A stretch of 64,000 bases of DNA from an uncultured Spirochaetota bacterium (GTDB taxonomy: Bacteria > Spirochaetota > UBA4802 > UBA5550), in assembly GCA_937872225.1 (NCBI GenBank), contig CALMRZ010000032.1:1-64000 (forward strand), written 5' to 3'. Made by a program: the position numbers and the translations under genes. Below, one piece after another: positions 51,143 to 59,393 of this stretch (positions are counted from its first letter, which is position 1; each line of letters begins with the position of its first letter). The notes beneath the pieces were generated by a model. The model was given only the letters and a program-made list of their open reading frames with translations. It did not search any database and was not told the origin of the DNA.

Positions 51143-51566
51143 CGATAACCGTGCACCTCCCATGTCCGAAGGGGCATGCATCACTATCTTAAAGATGGTT
51201 TATTCGATCAATATCTGTATCCAGCTAATAATAGTAAAATATTGATTTCAATCTGAATTTTTCAAATATTTTATGCGCTGTATACTCAATAACAATCCAG
51301 TATCGTTGATGTATGGCACCATTCGCGGAAAAATACTTCCTTTTCGCCCCCTCGAGGGGACAGGGAGGGCATTACATTATATACCCGGTAATATTTGCCG
51401 GTGTTATATAATCCAATATACACAGTATTCATTTTTGTATATTTTTTTAATCCGACATATTAATTCTGAATTTGAACACATTAATATTGACGAAATCGGA
51501 CTGATATTAATATAATTCCACAACATCGCAAGTTAGCATTTCCGCCTCACAGAAGGAGACATCCAC
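51143..51566. other. 424-bp spacer with hairpin, no gene
   Basis: An imperfect inverted repeat with arms of 13-15 bases lies at 51376-51412 (ATTATATACCCGG against CCGGTGTTATATAAT) around a 9-base loop. A short C/G-rich run CCCCCTCGAGGGGACAGGGAGGG near 51347 belongs to the C/G repeat group. The rest is AT-rich and includes the promoter region of the DUF47 gene; no PHO-box series was found. Confidence 0.45.
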
Positions 51567-52193
51567 ATGGCATTTCGCTTTATTCCTCAGGAAGTTAAAT
51601 TTTTTGATATGTTCGACCAGCAAGCTGACAAGATCACCGCCGCGGCCCAAGCCTTCAAGGAACTGGCCGCCACGGGCAAATGGGACGACAAAGGAATAAC
51701 GATGCTGCGCGACCTGGAGCATGAAGGAGATTCCATTACCCACGACATCATCGACAAGCTGAACCGGACCTTTATAACCCCCTTCGACCGGGAAGACATC
51801 CACTCCCTGGCCCATGAGCTTGACAACGTTGTGGACATGCTCTACACCACGTCAAAGCGCCTGCGCCTCTACAAGCTCAATGTCGTCAACAATGACCTCA
51901 TACAATTTTCCGACCTGATCGTGCAGTCGGTCATGGCCCTGAGCCGCGGCATCAAGGCCATGCGGAACCACAAGAATCCCAAGGACATCTATGACGCCTG
52001 CATAGAAGTCAACCAGATTGAGAACATGGGGGACCAGCTCAGGGACGCCATTATTCTCAAGCTCTTCGACAAGACCAAGGACCCGATCAAGATCATCAAG
52101 TGGAAGGAGATTTTCGAAAGCGTCGAGACCGTCCTCGACATCTGCGAGGACATCGCCAACCTGGTGGAATCCATACTGGTCAAGCAGGGGTAG
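51567..52193 (+). CDS. DUF47/PhoU-like phosphate transport accessory protein
   Basis: This 208-residue helical protein has two PhoU-type repeats: DLEHEGDSITHDIIDKLNRTFITPFDREDI at about residues 48-77 (quoted in part) and IENMGDQLRDAIILKLF near residue 150. The acidic ExxGD and EDI motifs bind metal. AAGGAG lies upstream of the ATG. DUF47 proteins usually sit beside pit and modulate it; here the gene is between the pst and pho genes and pit is elsewhere. Confidence 0.9.
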   Translation: MAFRFIPQEVKFFDMFDQQADKITAAAQAFKELAATGKWDDKGITMLRDLEHEGDSITHDIIDKLNRTFITPFDREDIHSLAHELDNVVDMLYTTSKRLRLYKLNVVNNDLIQFSDLIVQSVMALSRGIKAMRNHKNPKDIYDACIEVNQIENMGDQLRDAIILKLFDKTKDPIKIIKWKEIFESVETVLDICEDIANLVESILVKQG

Positions 52194-52196
52194 CGG

Positions 52197-53930
52197 TCAT
52201 ATTCCAATAATGAACTTCGTTCCCGACGATGAAGAAGTCACGTTGATGCTCCATCCCAGTATCTCCGCCGCGTGCTTCACGATCGACAGCCCCAGGCCGG
52301 TCCCCCCGGTGGCGCGGGACCTGCTTTTGTCGACCCGGTAAAACCGCTCGAACACGCGGTCGAGGGATTCCTCGGGAATGCCGATGCCGGTATCAACAAT
52401 GGCAACGGTGACGCCCCCGCCGGATTTTTCCATGTCCACGGTGATCGACCCTCCCTCGACGTTATAATTGATGGCATTGTCAATTATGTTGAAAAAGATC
52501 TCCTCCGCTAAAAAACGATTACCGGCAATCCGGGCGTTCTGGCCGTCCGTGTTGAAGGTTATGGCGACATTCTTCTTCTGCGCCTTGGGTCCGAGGATAT
52601 CGATGCTGGTTCCTATTATCTCCCGCACGTCTATGTATTCCGTGGTGAATTCCCGCGATGTTTCAATACGGTTCAGCTTCAGTATATCGTTAATGAGGGA
52701 ACTCTGGCGGTCGACGTTCGCGAGGGCCTTCTGGAGAAGTTCTTTCGACATGACCGGGTCTGCAAGGTGCGGCTCCATGGTCTCAAGATAGCCTTTTAAA
52801 ATAGCGATAGGCGTTTTCAGTTCGTGGGACATGTTGCTTACCAGGTCCGTCTTCATCTGCTCGACCTTTTTCTTCTCGGTGGTGTCGTGAAGAACGATGA
52901 GTATCCCGCCGGGATTCTCATCGCCCGCGATGGGGTTGATAAAAACGTCGCAATGCCTGCCGCTGAGAAACGTCTCCTCAAAACTCATCGCGATGTTTGT
53001 TCCATGGGTCTGCTCGATCCGTGAATTCAGACTGCGATTGCGTATTGCTTCAAAAAAAAGCTTGCCCACCACTTCAGACTCGATACCCAGGAGCGACTTG
53101 AAAGCCCGGTTGGCGATCAGGATTGTCTTGTCACGTCCGACAACGGCAATGCCATCGTGAATGCTCTCGATGGTTATTTCCAGCTTGTTCTGCTCAAAGA
53201 GGAGCGAATTGATCTTTTCCACGACAGTATCCGCCAGACGGTTCAGCGCCTTCTGCAGGGTCCCGATCTCGTCATCGCTGTAATTGGAGATCCTCCGTGA
53301 AAATTCTCCGTTGGAAAAATCGCGGGCAAATCGCACGGTCTCATTGATGGGCCTGGTAATTCTCCGGGTCACCAGGATGACGATAAGCAGCGACAAGGCC
53401 AGGGCGATGCCGCCGGCCATCAGGATGTATCCCCGGAGCAGCGCGATGTTCTCATCCACTTCGCGCAGCGGCTTGGCAAGACGAATGATCTCGGCATCGA
53501 ATTTTTTCGCCATATACAGCATGTCGGTCCGGAGGGTGGAACTGTAGCGTATGCTTTCGCCCGTTCCCCGGTTTATTGCGTCCTTGATTTCAACCCGGTA
53601 ACGATGGTTGTCCATGCCGTCTATATTTTCATATTCCGAATCGGCAATGACCTTGCCGTTGAAGTCTACCAGCGTAATGCGCAGGTTGATTATGGCGGAA
53701 AGCTCCCGGATCCGCTTTTCCCGGAGGTCCGCGGTACCGGCCAGATAGCGTTGCGGCTGGTTGCGTATCTCCAATTCGATGAAGCTGATTTTTTCCGCCA
53801 TTTCGCGCTTGAGGATCGAATGATGGTAGTCCCTTATTTCGTCGATTATCAGCAGCAGAAGCACGGCCACAAGGGTGGCGATAAGGATCATGAACGAGAT
53901 AATGATGCGGTTGCTTATCCGTTTAAACAT
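52197..53930 (-). CDS. phoR: Phosphate-sensor histidine kinase PhoR
   Basis: This 577-residue membrane kinase has two transmembrane helices flanking a long periplasmic domain, and a HAMP-like segment (VTRRITRPINETVRFARDFSNGEF). A PAS domain follows (SIHDGIAVVGRDKTILIANRAF), then the phosphorylation site MSHELKTPIAIL and the ATPase boxes NIIDNAINYN and GTGLGLSIV. It ends the pstB-phoU-phoB-phoR unit and phosphorylates PhoB when phosphate is scarce. Confidence 0.9.
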   Translation of the reverse strand: MFKRISNRIIISFMILIATLVAVLLLLIIDEIRDYHHSILKREMAEKISFIELEIRNQPQRYLAGTADLREKRIRELSAIINLRITLVDFNGKVIADSEYENIDGMDNHRYRVEIKDAINRGTGESIRYSSTLRTDMLYMAKKFDAEIIRLAKPLREVDENIALLRGYILMAGGIALALSLLIVILVTRRITRPINETVRFARDFSNGEFSRRISNYSDDEIGTLQKALNRLADTVVEKINSLLFEQNKLEITIESIHDGIAVVGRDKTILIANRAFKSLLGIESEVVGKLFFEAIRNRSLNSRIEQTHGTNIAMSFEETFLSGRHCDVFINPIAGDENPGGILIVLHDTTEKKKVEQMKTDLVSNMSHELKTPIAILKGYLETMEPHLADPVMSKELLQKALANVDRQSSLINDILKLNRIETSREFTTEYIDVREIIGTSIDILGPKAQKKNVAITFNTDGQNARIAGNRFLAEEIFFNIIDNAINYNVEGGSITVDMEKSGGGVTVAIVDTGIGIPEESLDRVFERFYRVDKSRSRATGGTGLGLSIVKHAAEILGWSINVTSSSSGTKFIIGI

Positions 53931-53939
53931 AACCGGCCC

Positions 53940-54629
53940 TCATTTCTTGAATCCATACCCGACTCCGGAAAATGTCTTAATTACGTTTTTATACGGGCCC
54001 AGCTTTTTCCGGATATTCATCACATGGACATCTATGGTCCGGTCGATGACATACACATCCTGTCCCTTGATGCTGTCGATGATGTTGTCCCGGGTGAAGA
54101 CCTTACCCGGGTTTGCCAGGAGAAGACGGAGGATCTCGAATTCAGTCTTGGTCAGATCGACCCCTTTTCCGTCAACGCAGAGGCTGTAATGGTCGGGATC
54201 AAGCTCAATCCCTTCATGGACAATCGTTTTTGAAATGTGTTCACCGTTTTCCATCCGGGAAAGGCGCCTGAACATGGCCTTGACCCTGGACTTAAGCTCC
54301 TTAACGCTGAAAGGCTTGGTCATGTAATCGTCGCCGCCCAGCTCAAGCCCCAGGACCCGGTCGATCTCATCGGAGCGCGCCGAGAGAAATATGATGGGAA
54401 TACTTTTATAATGTTCCGAAGCGCGAACCCGACGGCAGAACTCGAAGCCGTCGATGCCGGGCATCATGATATCAAGAATAAACAGGTGGGGAACGTCGGT
54501 TTCAAGCGCCCTCAAGGCCTCCTCCGCCGACGAATAGCAATACACATCATACCCTTCAGCCCGCAGGTTTATCTTTATGATATCCTGGATGTCTTTTTCA
54601 TCATCAATGACGAATATCTTTTTTTGCAT
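53940..54629 (-). CDS. phoB: Phosphate response regulator PhoB
   Basis: This 229-residue OmpR-class regulator has a receiver domain with DDE near residue 9 and the phospho-acceptor aspartate in LFILDIMMPG, followed by a winged helix ending in the FSGVGYGFKK wing. Nine bases separate it from phoR. It is the expected binder of the 11-bp direct repeats found upstream of pstS, pstB, pstC, the porin and other genes in this window. Confidence 0.92.
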   Translation of the reverse strand: MQKKIFVIDDEKDIQDIIKINLRAEGYDVYCYSSAEEALRALETDVPHLFILDIMMPGIDGFEFCRRVRASEHYKSIPIIFLSARSDEIDRVLGLELGGDDYMTKPFSVKELKSRVKAMFRRLSRMENGEHISKTIVHEGIELDPDHYSLCVDGKGVDLTKTEFEILRLLLANPGKVFTRDNIIDSIKGQDVYVIDRTIDVHVMNIRKKLGPYKNVIKTFSGVGYGFKK

Positions 54630-54662
54630 GATTAACCCCGACGCCGGCGTTCAGCGCCTATA

Positions 54663-55319
54663 CTACTCGTCTGCGTGCCGGATGTCAACACCTTCGATAT
54701 AATAAATGGCCCGTTCCGCGATATTCGTGATATGGTCGCCGATGCGCTCCAGCGCTTTCGACACCATGATGAGGCCGAGAGCCTGGGATATATTGTGGGC
54801 GTTTTCGGCCATATAGGTAAAGAGCTCCCGGTAGACCTGCATGTTCAGGGTGTCGATGTCCCTGTCACGGCTTATAATTTCCCGCGCCTTTTCCGCTTTC
54901 CGTTCCGTGATCGCCGTAAAAACATCGCGGAGCATTGTTATCGCCAGATCCGCCATCCTCGGTATGTCCACCAGGGGCTTTAACGTCGGACGCCCGTGAA
55001 GATTGATGGCCTCGTTGGCTATGTTGGTCGCAAGGTCTCCGATTCGCTCCAGATCGGTGTTAATTTTCAGCATGGCCAGGACAAACCTGAGGTGCACGGC
55101 GGCCGGCTGACGGGTGACCAGGATCCTGATGCACTCGTTGTCTATTTCAACCTCCAGATCATCCAGCATGGAATCGTCCCGGATTACCTGCTCGGCCAGA
55201 TGGGAATCCGAATCCTTCAATGCCCGGACTGATTTCGCAATTGACTCAATGGCCAGATCGGCCATTTCAAACATTTTCGATTTTATTGCTTCGAGCTCCT
55301 GCTCAAGATGCGTGATCAT
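54663..55319 (-). CDS. phoU: Phosphate signalling protein PhoU
   Basis: This 218-residue all-helical PhoU has the two repeated metal-binding segments VEIDNECIRIL and ALERIGDHITNIAE, with LERIGDLATNIANEAI in the first half. The ATG at 55319 has GGGGGAG upstream, and the longer frame to 55343 overlaps pstB's end. It dampens PhoR-PhoB signalling when the Pst transporter is saturated. Confidence 0.92.
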   Translation of the reverse strand: MITHLEQELEAIKSKMFEMADLAIESIAKSVRALKDSDSHLAEQVIRDDSMLDDLEVEIDNECIRILVTRQPAAVHLRFVLAMLKINTDLERIGDLATNIANEAINLHGRPTLKPLVDIPRMADLAITMLRDVFTAITERKAEKAREIISRDRDIDTLNMQVYRELFTYMAENAHNISQALGLIMVSKALERIGDHITNIAERAIYYIEGVDIRHADE

Positions 55320-55335
55320 CCATGCTCCCCCTGTT

Positions 55336-56091
55336 TTATCCAAACTTACCCGTGATATAATTTTCGGTCATTTCTATGTCCGGCTTGGTGAATATCTTTT
55401 CCGTCGAATTAATTTCTATGAGATCGCCCAGGTAGAAAAATGCGGTTTCATCGCTTACCCGGGCCGCCTGCTGCATATTATGGGTGACGATAATGATGGT
55501 ATAATTCTTTTTGAGGTCCTGTATCAGCTCTTCTATCTTCTGCGTCGAAATGGGGTCCAGTGCCGACGCCGGTTCGTCCATGAGGATGACCTCAGGCTGA
55601 ACCGCGATGGTGCGGGCTATGCAGAGCCGCTGCTGCTGGCCCCCGGACAGGCCCAGGGCAGACTCGTCCAGCCGGTCCTTGACCTCGTCCCACAGGGCGG
55701 TGCTCTTCAGGGACTTTTCGACTATGCTCTCTATCTCGTACTTGTCCTTTATGCCGTTGATCTTCAGGCCGTAGGCAATGTTTTCAAAAATCGACTTCGG
55801 GAAAGGGTTCGATTTCTGGAACACCATACCGACCCTCCGTCGGAGAGACGTTACATTGAACCGGGGATGGTATATCGATTCATTGTCGATATTTATGTCC
55901 CCTTCCACTCTGGTGTTGGGAATGATATCATTCATCCGGTTAATGCACCTGAGAAAGGTGGACTTGCCGCAACCTGAAGGGCCGATAAGGGCCAGGACCG
56001 TGTTGCTCTTTACGGAGAGAGTCACATTTTTTATAGCCGCGGTGGCTCCATAATAAAATGTCAAATTCGAAGCGGTTAATTTTACGGTCAT
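55336..56091 (-). CDS. pstB: Phosphate ABC transporter ATP-binding protein PstB
   Basis: This 251-residue ATPase has Walker [10 protein letters not shown], the PstB-type sequence [17 protein letters not shown], the signature [16 protein letters not shown] and Walker [13 protein letters not shown]. It heads the minus-strand unit pstB-phoU-phoB-phoR and is divergent from pstS across a shared 277-bp promoter with repeats in both directions. Confidence 0.95.
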   Translation of the reverse strand: MTVKLTASNLTFYYGATAAIKNVTLSVKSNTVLALIGPSGCGKSTFLRCINRMNDIIPNTRVEGDINIDNESIYHPRFNVTSLRRRVGMVFQKSNPFPKSIFENIAYGLKINGIKDKYEIESIVEKSLKSTALWDEVKDRLDESALGLSGGQQQRLCIARTIAVQPEVILMDEPASALDPISTQKIEELIQDLKKNYTIIIVTHNMQQAARVSDETAFFYLGDLIEINSTEKIFTKPDIEMTENYITGKFG

Positions 56092-56170
56092 TTCAGCATG
56101 CCTGCGGGTTTATTTTTATCGCCTGGATTCTGGGCTCATAGTATACTTGATACCACGCTAGTTCCAGTTT

Positions 56171-56225
56171 GATAATTATAAAGATTTGTTAAATAATTAT
56201 AACAGAAATATGAAGATTTTGTTAA
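56171..56225 (-). promoter_or_regulatory. Five-unit PHO box upstream of pstB
   Basis: Five contiguous 11-bp units lie on the minus strand; read from 56225 down to 56171 they begin TTAAC, TTCAT, GTTAT, TTAAC and TTATA. Four of the five cores carry TTxAx, and the spacing is exact. It sits about 80 bp upstream of the pstB start and points towards it. This is the clearest PHO box in the window. Confidence 0.7.
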
Positions 56226-56275
56226 ATTCCTCGCCCTGTCGGGGGGGCATGGCCCCGTAAAGTCCCGGTTTACAA

Positions 56276-56319
56276 TTCATTTCATATTCATATTTTCTTC
56301 ATAATTTCTTTAAATATCA
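56276..56319 (+). promoter_or_regulatory. Four-unit PHO box upstream of pstS
   Basis: TTCAT occurs at 56276, 56287 and 56298, followed by TTTAA at 56309, each exactly 11 bp apart, on the coding strand of pstS. The last unit ends about 50 bp before the ATG at 56369. A spare TTCAT at 56281 is out of phase. Confidence 0.7.
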
Positions 56320-56368
56320 TCCTTAATGTTTTAAAGAAAAATAATTATCCATTCAGGAGGATGCATAC

Positions 56369-57196
56369 ATGAAAAAAATAATAATACTGGCGTGCGCGGC
56401 GGTGATTTCGTTCGCCATGACAGTATCACTGGTTTCCTGCAAGAAAGACAAGGGAAACCGCGTGGTGGTGAAAGGATCAACGACAGTTCTGCCCATAACC
56501 CAAAAGGCCGCTGAGGCTTTCAAGAAAACCGAGGGGATCAATGTGTTTGTCGAGGGAAGCGGTTCGGGAAACGGCATCAAGGCCCTCATTGAAGGGGGCT
56601 GCGACATAGCAAACTCGTCACGCGAAATGAAGGCCGAAGAGAAGGAATCCGCCAAAAAGAAAGGGATTGAGGTCAAGGAAATCCTGATCGCCTATGACAT
56701 GATCGTCCCCATCGTCCATCCGTCAAACCCGGTAAAGAACCTTTCCATGGACCAGCTTAAAGCAATCTATGACGGTTCAATCAAGAACTGGAAGGAACTG
56801 GGCGGCAAGGATGAGAACATTGTCGTTATTTCCCGTGATACCAGCTCCGGGACCTATGAGATCTGGCACGAAAAGGTCATGAAAAAAACAGACGTCCGCG
56901 GCGACGCATTACTCCAGGCCTCCAACGGCGCCATCATAACAACCGTGGCCGGGAATTCCAAGGCGATAGGGTATGTCGGGTTCGGCTATATCAATGACAC
57001 CGTGAAAGGCATTACGGTAAACGGTATCGACGTAACTATTGAGAACGGTAAAACCGGAAAATTTCTGATATCCCGCAAACTGTACATGTATGTCAATAAA
57101 AACAAGCTTTCGGATAAGGCACAAAAATTCATTGATTATCTGCTGAGCGCCGCGGGCCAGACGCTGGTGAGAGAGGCTGGTTATATTCCACTATAA
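56369..57196 (+). CDS. pstS: Phosphate-binding lipoprotein PstS
   Basis: This 275-residue periplasmic solute-binding protein is anchored by a lipobox (SLVSC near residue 28). It contains VVKGSTTVLPITQKAAEAF, GSGSGNGIKALIEG and SSGTYEIWHE, which form the phosphate pocket typical of the family. AGGAGG precedes the ATG. It is monocistronic, ending in a strong terminator, and is divergent from pstB. Confidence 0.93.
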   Translation: MKKIIILACAAVISFAMTVSLVSCKKDKGNRVVVKGSTTVLPITQKAAEAFKKTEGINVFVEGSGSGNGIKALIEGGCDIANSSREMKAEEKESAKKKGIEVKEILIAYDMIVPIVHPSNPVKNLSMDQLKAIYDGSIKNWKELGGKDENIVVISRDTSSGTYEIWHEKVMKKTDVRGDALLQASNGAIITTVAGNSKAIGYVGFGYINDTVKGITVNGIDVTIENGKTGKFLISRKLYMYVNKNKLSDKAQKFIDYLLSAAGQTLVREAGYIPL

Positions 57197-57216
57197 CCAG
57201 TCAGGAACACCGACAT

Positions 57217-57252
57217 AAAACCGGATCAATAAAGTATTGATCCGGTTTTTTA
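57217..57252 (+). terminator. Intrinsic terminator of pstS
   Basis: AAAACCGGATCAATA and its complement TATTGATCCGGTTTT form a perfect stem around an AAG loop, followed directly by T residues, 20 bp after the pstS stop. Confidence 0.92.
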
Positions 57253-57300
57253 GCGCAACTGTATTTCTCTAATAACTGGAATCCCTCCATCAGACAATTC

Positions 57301-57344
57301 TTAACAATATTTTTACCCGACCATAATTTTTTCTTCATCATCCT
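57301..57344 (+). promoter_or_regulatory. PHO-box-like repeats upstream of the porin gene
   Basis: Four 11-bp units begin TTAAC at 57301, TTTAC at 57312, ATAAT at 57323 and TTCAT at 57334, pointing to the porin start at 57437. Three of four match the core seen at pstS, so the porin is probably induced by phosphate starvation. Confidence 0.55.
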
Positions 57345-57436
57345 CTGATCATATTTCAAGTGAACTTCACAGTTCAAGCAAGGCTGCACCTTGTGCTGCT
57401 TTGATATGATGAACTCACTTTTATACGGAGGATTTT

Positions 57437-58837
57437 ATGAGATTCAAGATTCTGAGCCTGTTCATTGCACTGGTCGTTGCCGTGAACGGCGGGGTTGTCC
57501 TGGCCCAGCAAAAGCAGGACAGAAATGCGGCGAACCAGAAAGCATCCGCCGAAGAGAAAAAGGGAGAAGACAAGAAGGTCGAACAGAAAAGCGACGACAA
57601 GGCCCTCGAAGCCATCAAGGACATCTACCGCCGCCTCGACATCGGCGTCAAGATCTACATGGACTGGATCGGCCAGTGGGGCCACAAGGACCCGTCAACC
57701 TTTGACAGGGTCGGCGGCCAGAAGCAGGACCCCAGTTCCTACAAGGAAAAGAACAACAACGCCTTCAGGATCAACCGCGCCTACCTGGATGTCAGGTACA
57801 AGATCAACGACATCCTGAGCGCGCGGCTGACTTCGGATGTGGACGCTGCAGTAACGCCGGCAGCGGACAGCAACGCGGCCTTCCATCTGTACCTGAAGTA
57901 CGCCTACCTTGACGCGAAAAAAGACTTTGGGCCTGTGTGGATATCCGGGACGGCGGGCCTCATCGAAACGCCGACTGTCGGTCTGATAGACAAGATAAGC
58001 GATTACCGCTGGATCAGCCAGAACTATATCGACCAGTCGAAGAACATCATAGGCAAATCGATAGACAACTCGGCCGACCTGGGCATCAAGGCCTCCTTCG
58101 GCGTGATGAAGTACCTGACCCTGACCGGGTCCTTCACCAACGGCGGGGGCTACAAGAAGGACGAATCGAACTCCTACAAGGCCGTCACCTATCTCGCCCA
58201 GGTGAACCCGGTGAAGGAGCTGCACCTCCTCGGCTTCGGGAGAAACGAGATCACCGACAAGTATGATTACACCGGCAAGAAGGCCAAGCGCGAATACTAT
58301 GGCTACGGCGTCGTCTATTCCACCGATCTCATCAAGGCCGGCATGACCCACGTCTTCCCCTATTTCACCACCGTTGGCGTGGCGTCAAAGTTCAACACCG
58401 CCTACAAATGGAACGGCGCGGAGCTCTACTGCTATCCGAAGCAGCGGCGCGGCGCCATGATCATCGATGCATTCCTGAACTTCAACCTCGGTGCCGTTGT
58501 ACCGCAGGCGCCCCTCCTGGTCACCGGCCGCTTCGTGTACGGGCTCCAGAGGGCGACAGACCAGAAGTTCTACTATGACACCGAATATAAAAAGGAGCGC
58601 ACATCCCTCCTGTATGCCCTCGGCCTCGGGTGGCAGTTCAACAGGAACGTGCGCGTCCTCCTGGGCGGCGAGATACAGAAGTATATTGTCAGGAAAGCCC
58701 GGGAGCTCCGCTACCTTGAAAACACTTCTTCCGGCACCGACTGGTATGGAAATTCAACCGCCGGGTATGTATTTGCCGGGTCAAAGGATCCGAAAGACAC
58801 CAAGCGGGTTTATGTTAAGGCTGAGGTTACGTTCTAA
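57437..58837 (+). CDS. Outer membrane porin, probably phosphate-starvation-induced
   Basis: This 466-residue protein has a signal peptide (cleavage near VLAQQ), a short charged coiled-coil-like region (residues about 25-60, rich in K, E and D) and a beta-barrel body with alternating hydrophobic and aromatic residues, ending in TF. The charged N-terminal part may contact peptidoglycan. No signature for a named porin family is recognised with certainty, but phosphate-selective porins of the OprP/OprO type have this build. GGAGG precedes the ATG. Position and the upstream repeats support a role in phosphate or phosphate-ester uptake. Confidence 0.75.
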   Translation: MRFKILSLFIALVVAVNGGVVLAQQKQDRNAANQKASAEEKKGEDKKVEQKSDDKALEAIKDIYRRLDIGVKIYMDWIGQWGHKDPSTFDRVGGQKQDPSSYKEKNNNAFRINRAYLDVRYKINDILSARLTSDVDAAVTPAADSNAAFHLYLKYAYLDAKKDFGPVWISGTAGLIETPTVGLIDKISDYRWISQNYIDQSKNIIGKSIDNSADLGIKASFGVMKYLTLTGSFTNGGGYKKDESNSYKAVTYLAQVNPVKELHLLGFGRNEITDKYDYTGKKAKREYYGYGVVYSTDLIKAGMTHVFPYFTTVGVASKFNTAYKWNGAELYCYPKQRRGAMIIDAFLNFNLGAVVPQAPLLVTGRFVYGLQRATDQKFYYDTEYKKERTSLLYALGLGWQFNRNVRVLLGGEIQKYIVRKARELRYLENTSSGTDWYGNSTAGYVFAGSKDPKDTKRVYVKAEVTF

Positions 58838-58844
58838 CCAGCCG

Positions 58845-58878
58845 CATCCCCCTGCCGGCCATCGCCGGCAGGGGGATG
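58845..58878 (+). terminator. Terminator of the porin gene
   Basis: A perfect 15-bp stem (arm CATCCCCCTGCCGGC) with a CATC loop begins 7 bp after the stop codon. It is GC-rich; a short T-containing stretch follows. Confidence 0.85.
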
Positions 58879-59393
58879 GTATTATTGCCGAGTTATCGGT
58901 ACATGTAACCGTCTCAAAGCGAACCCCCGAGGGAAATTTAAAGACAACCCCTGTCCCGCACAACCCATGCTATCTAAAAAATCACCGTGCCATCGGCATG
59001 TCAACCTATCCAGTCCATGGGAAGATCTCCCGTGATCTTTTGTTCAGGGCCAACCGGTATTTGTACAGGCGCAGAGGTGAATCTTCGGATATGTATACAG
59101 TGTACGGGAACCATTGAGAAAATTTCTTACTCCCGTCAGAAAACCATAGAACCTCTGTCCCTGCCCTGGTGAAAAAAATATACCTCATATTAATAAAAAT
59201 CTGGACAATAATCCGGCTCGTCGGTTGCTATTTTCAGATGCAATCTGATTTTGACGAGACAGGGATTACCCAGCTGTTATAACATTGGCACACATCAGCA
59301 GTTGCAGCACATGCAGAAAGAACACCCTTTTCTATCCATCTGAAAAAAATATAAAGATGACGATGAAAAGAACAACTCTACATGGGGGTTTAT
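58879..59393. other. 515-bp intergenic region, nothing recognised
   Basis: No frame with protein-like character, no repeats matching other parts of the window and no clear operator were seen. A GGGGG tract close to its end acts as the ribosome-binding site of the amidohydrolase. Confidence 0.5.
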
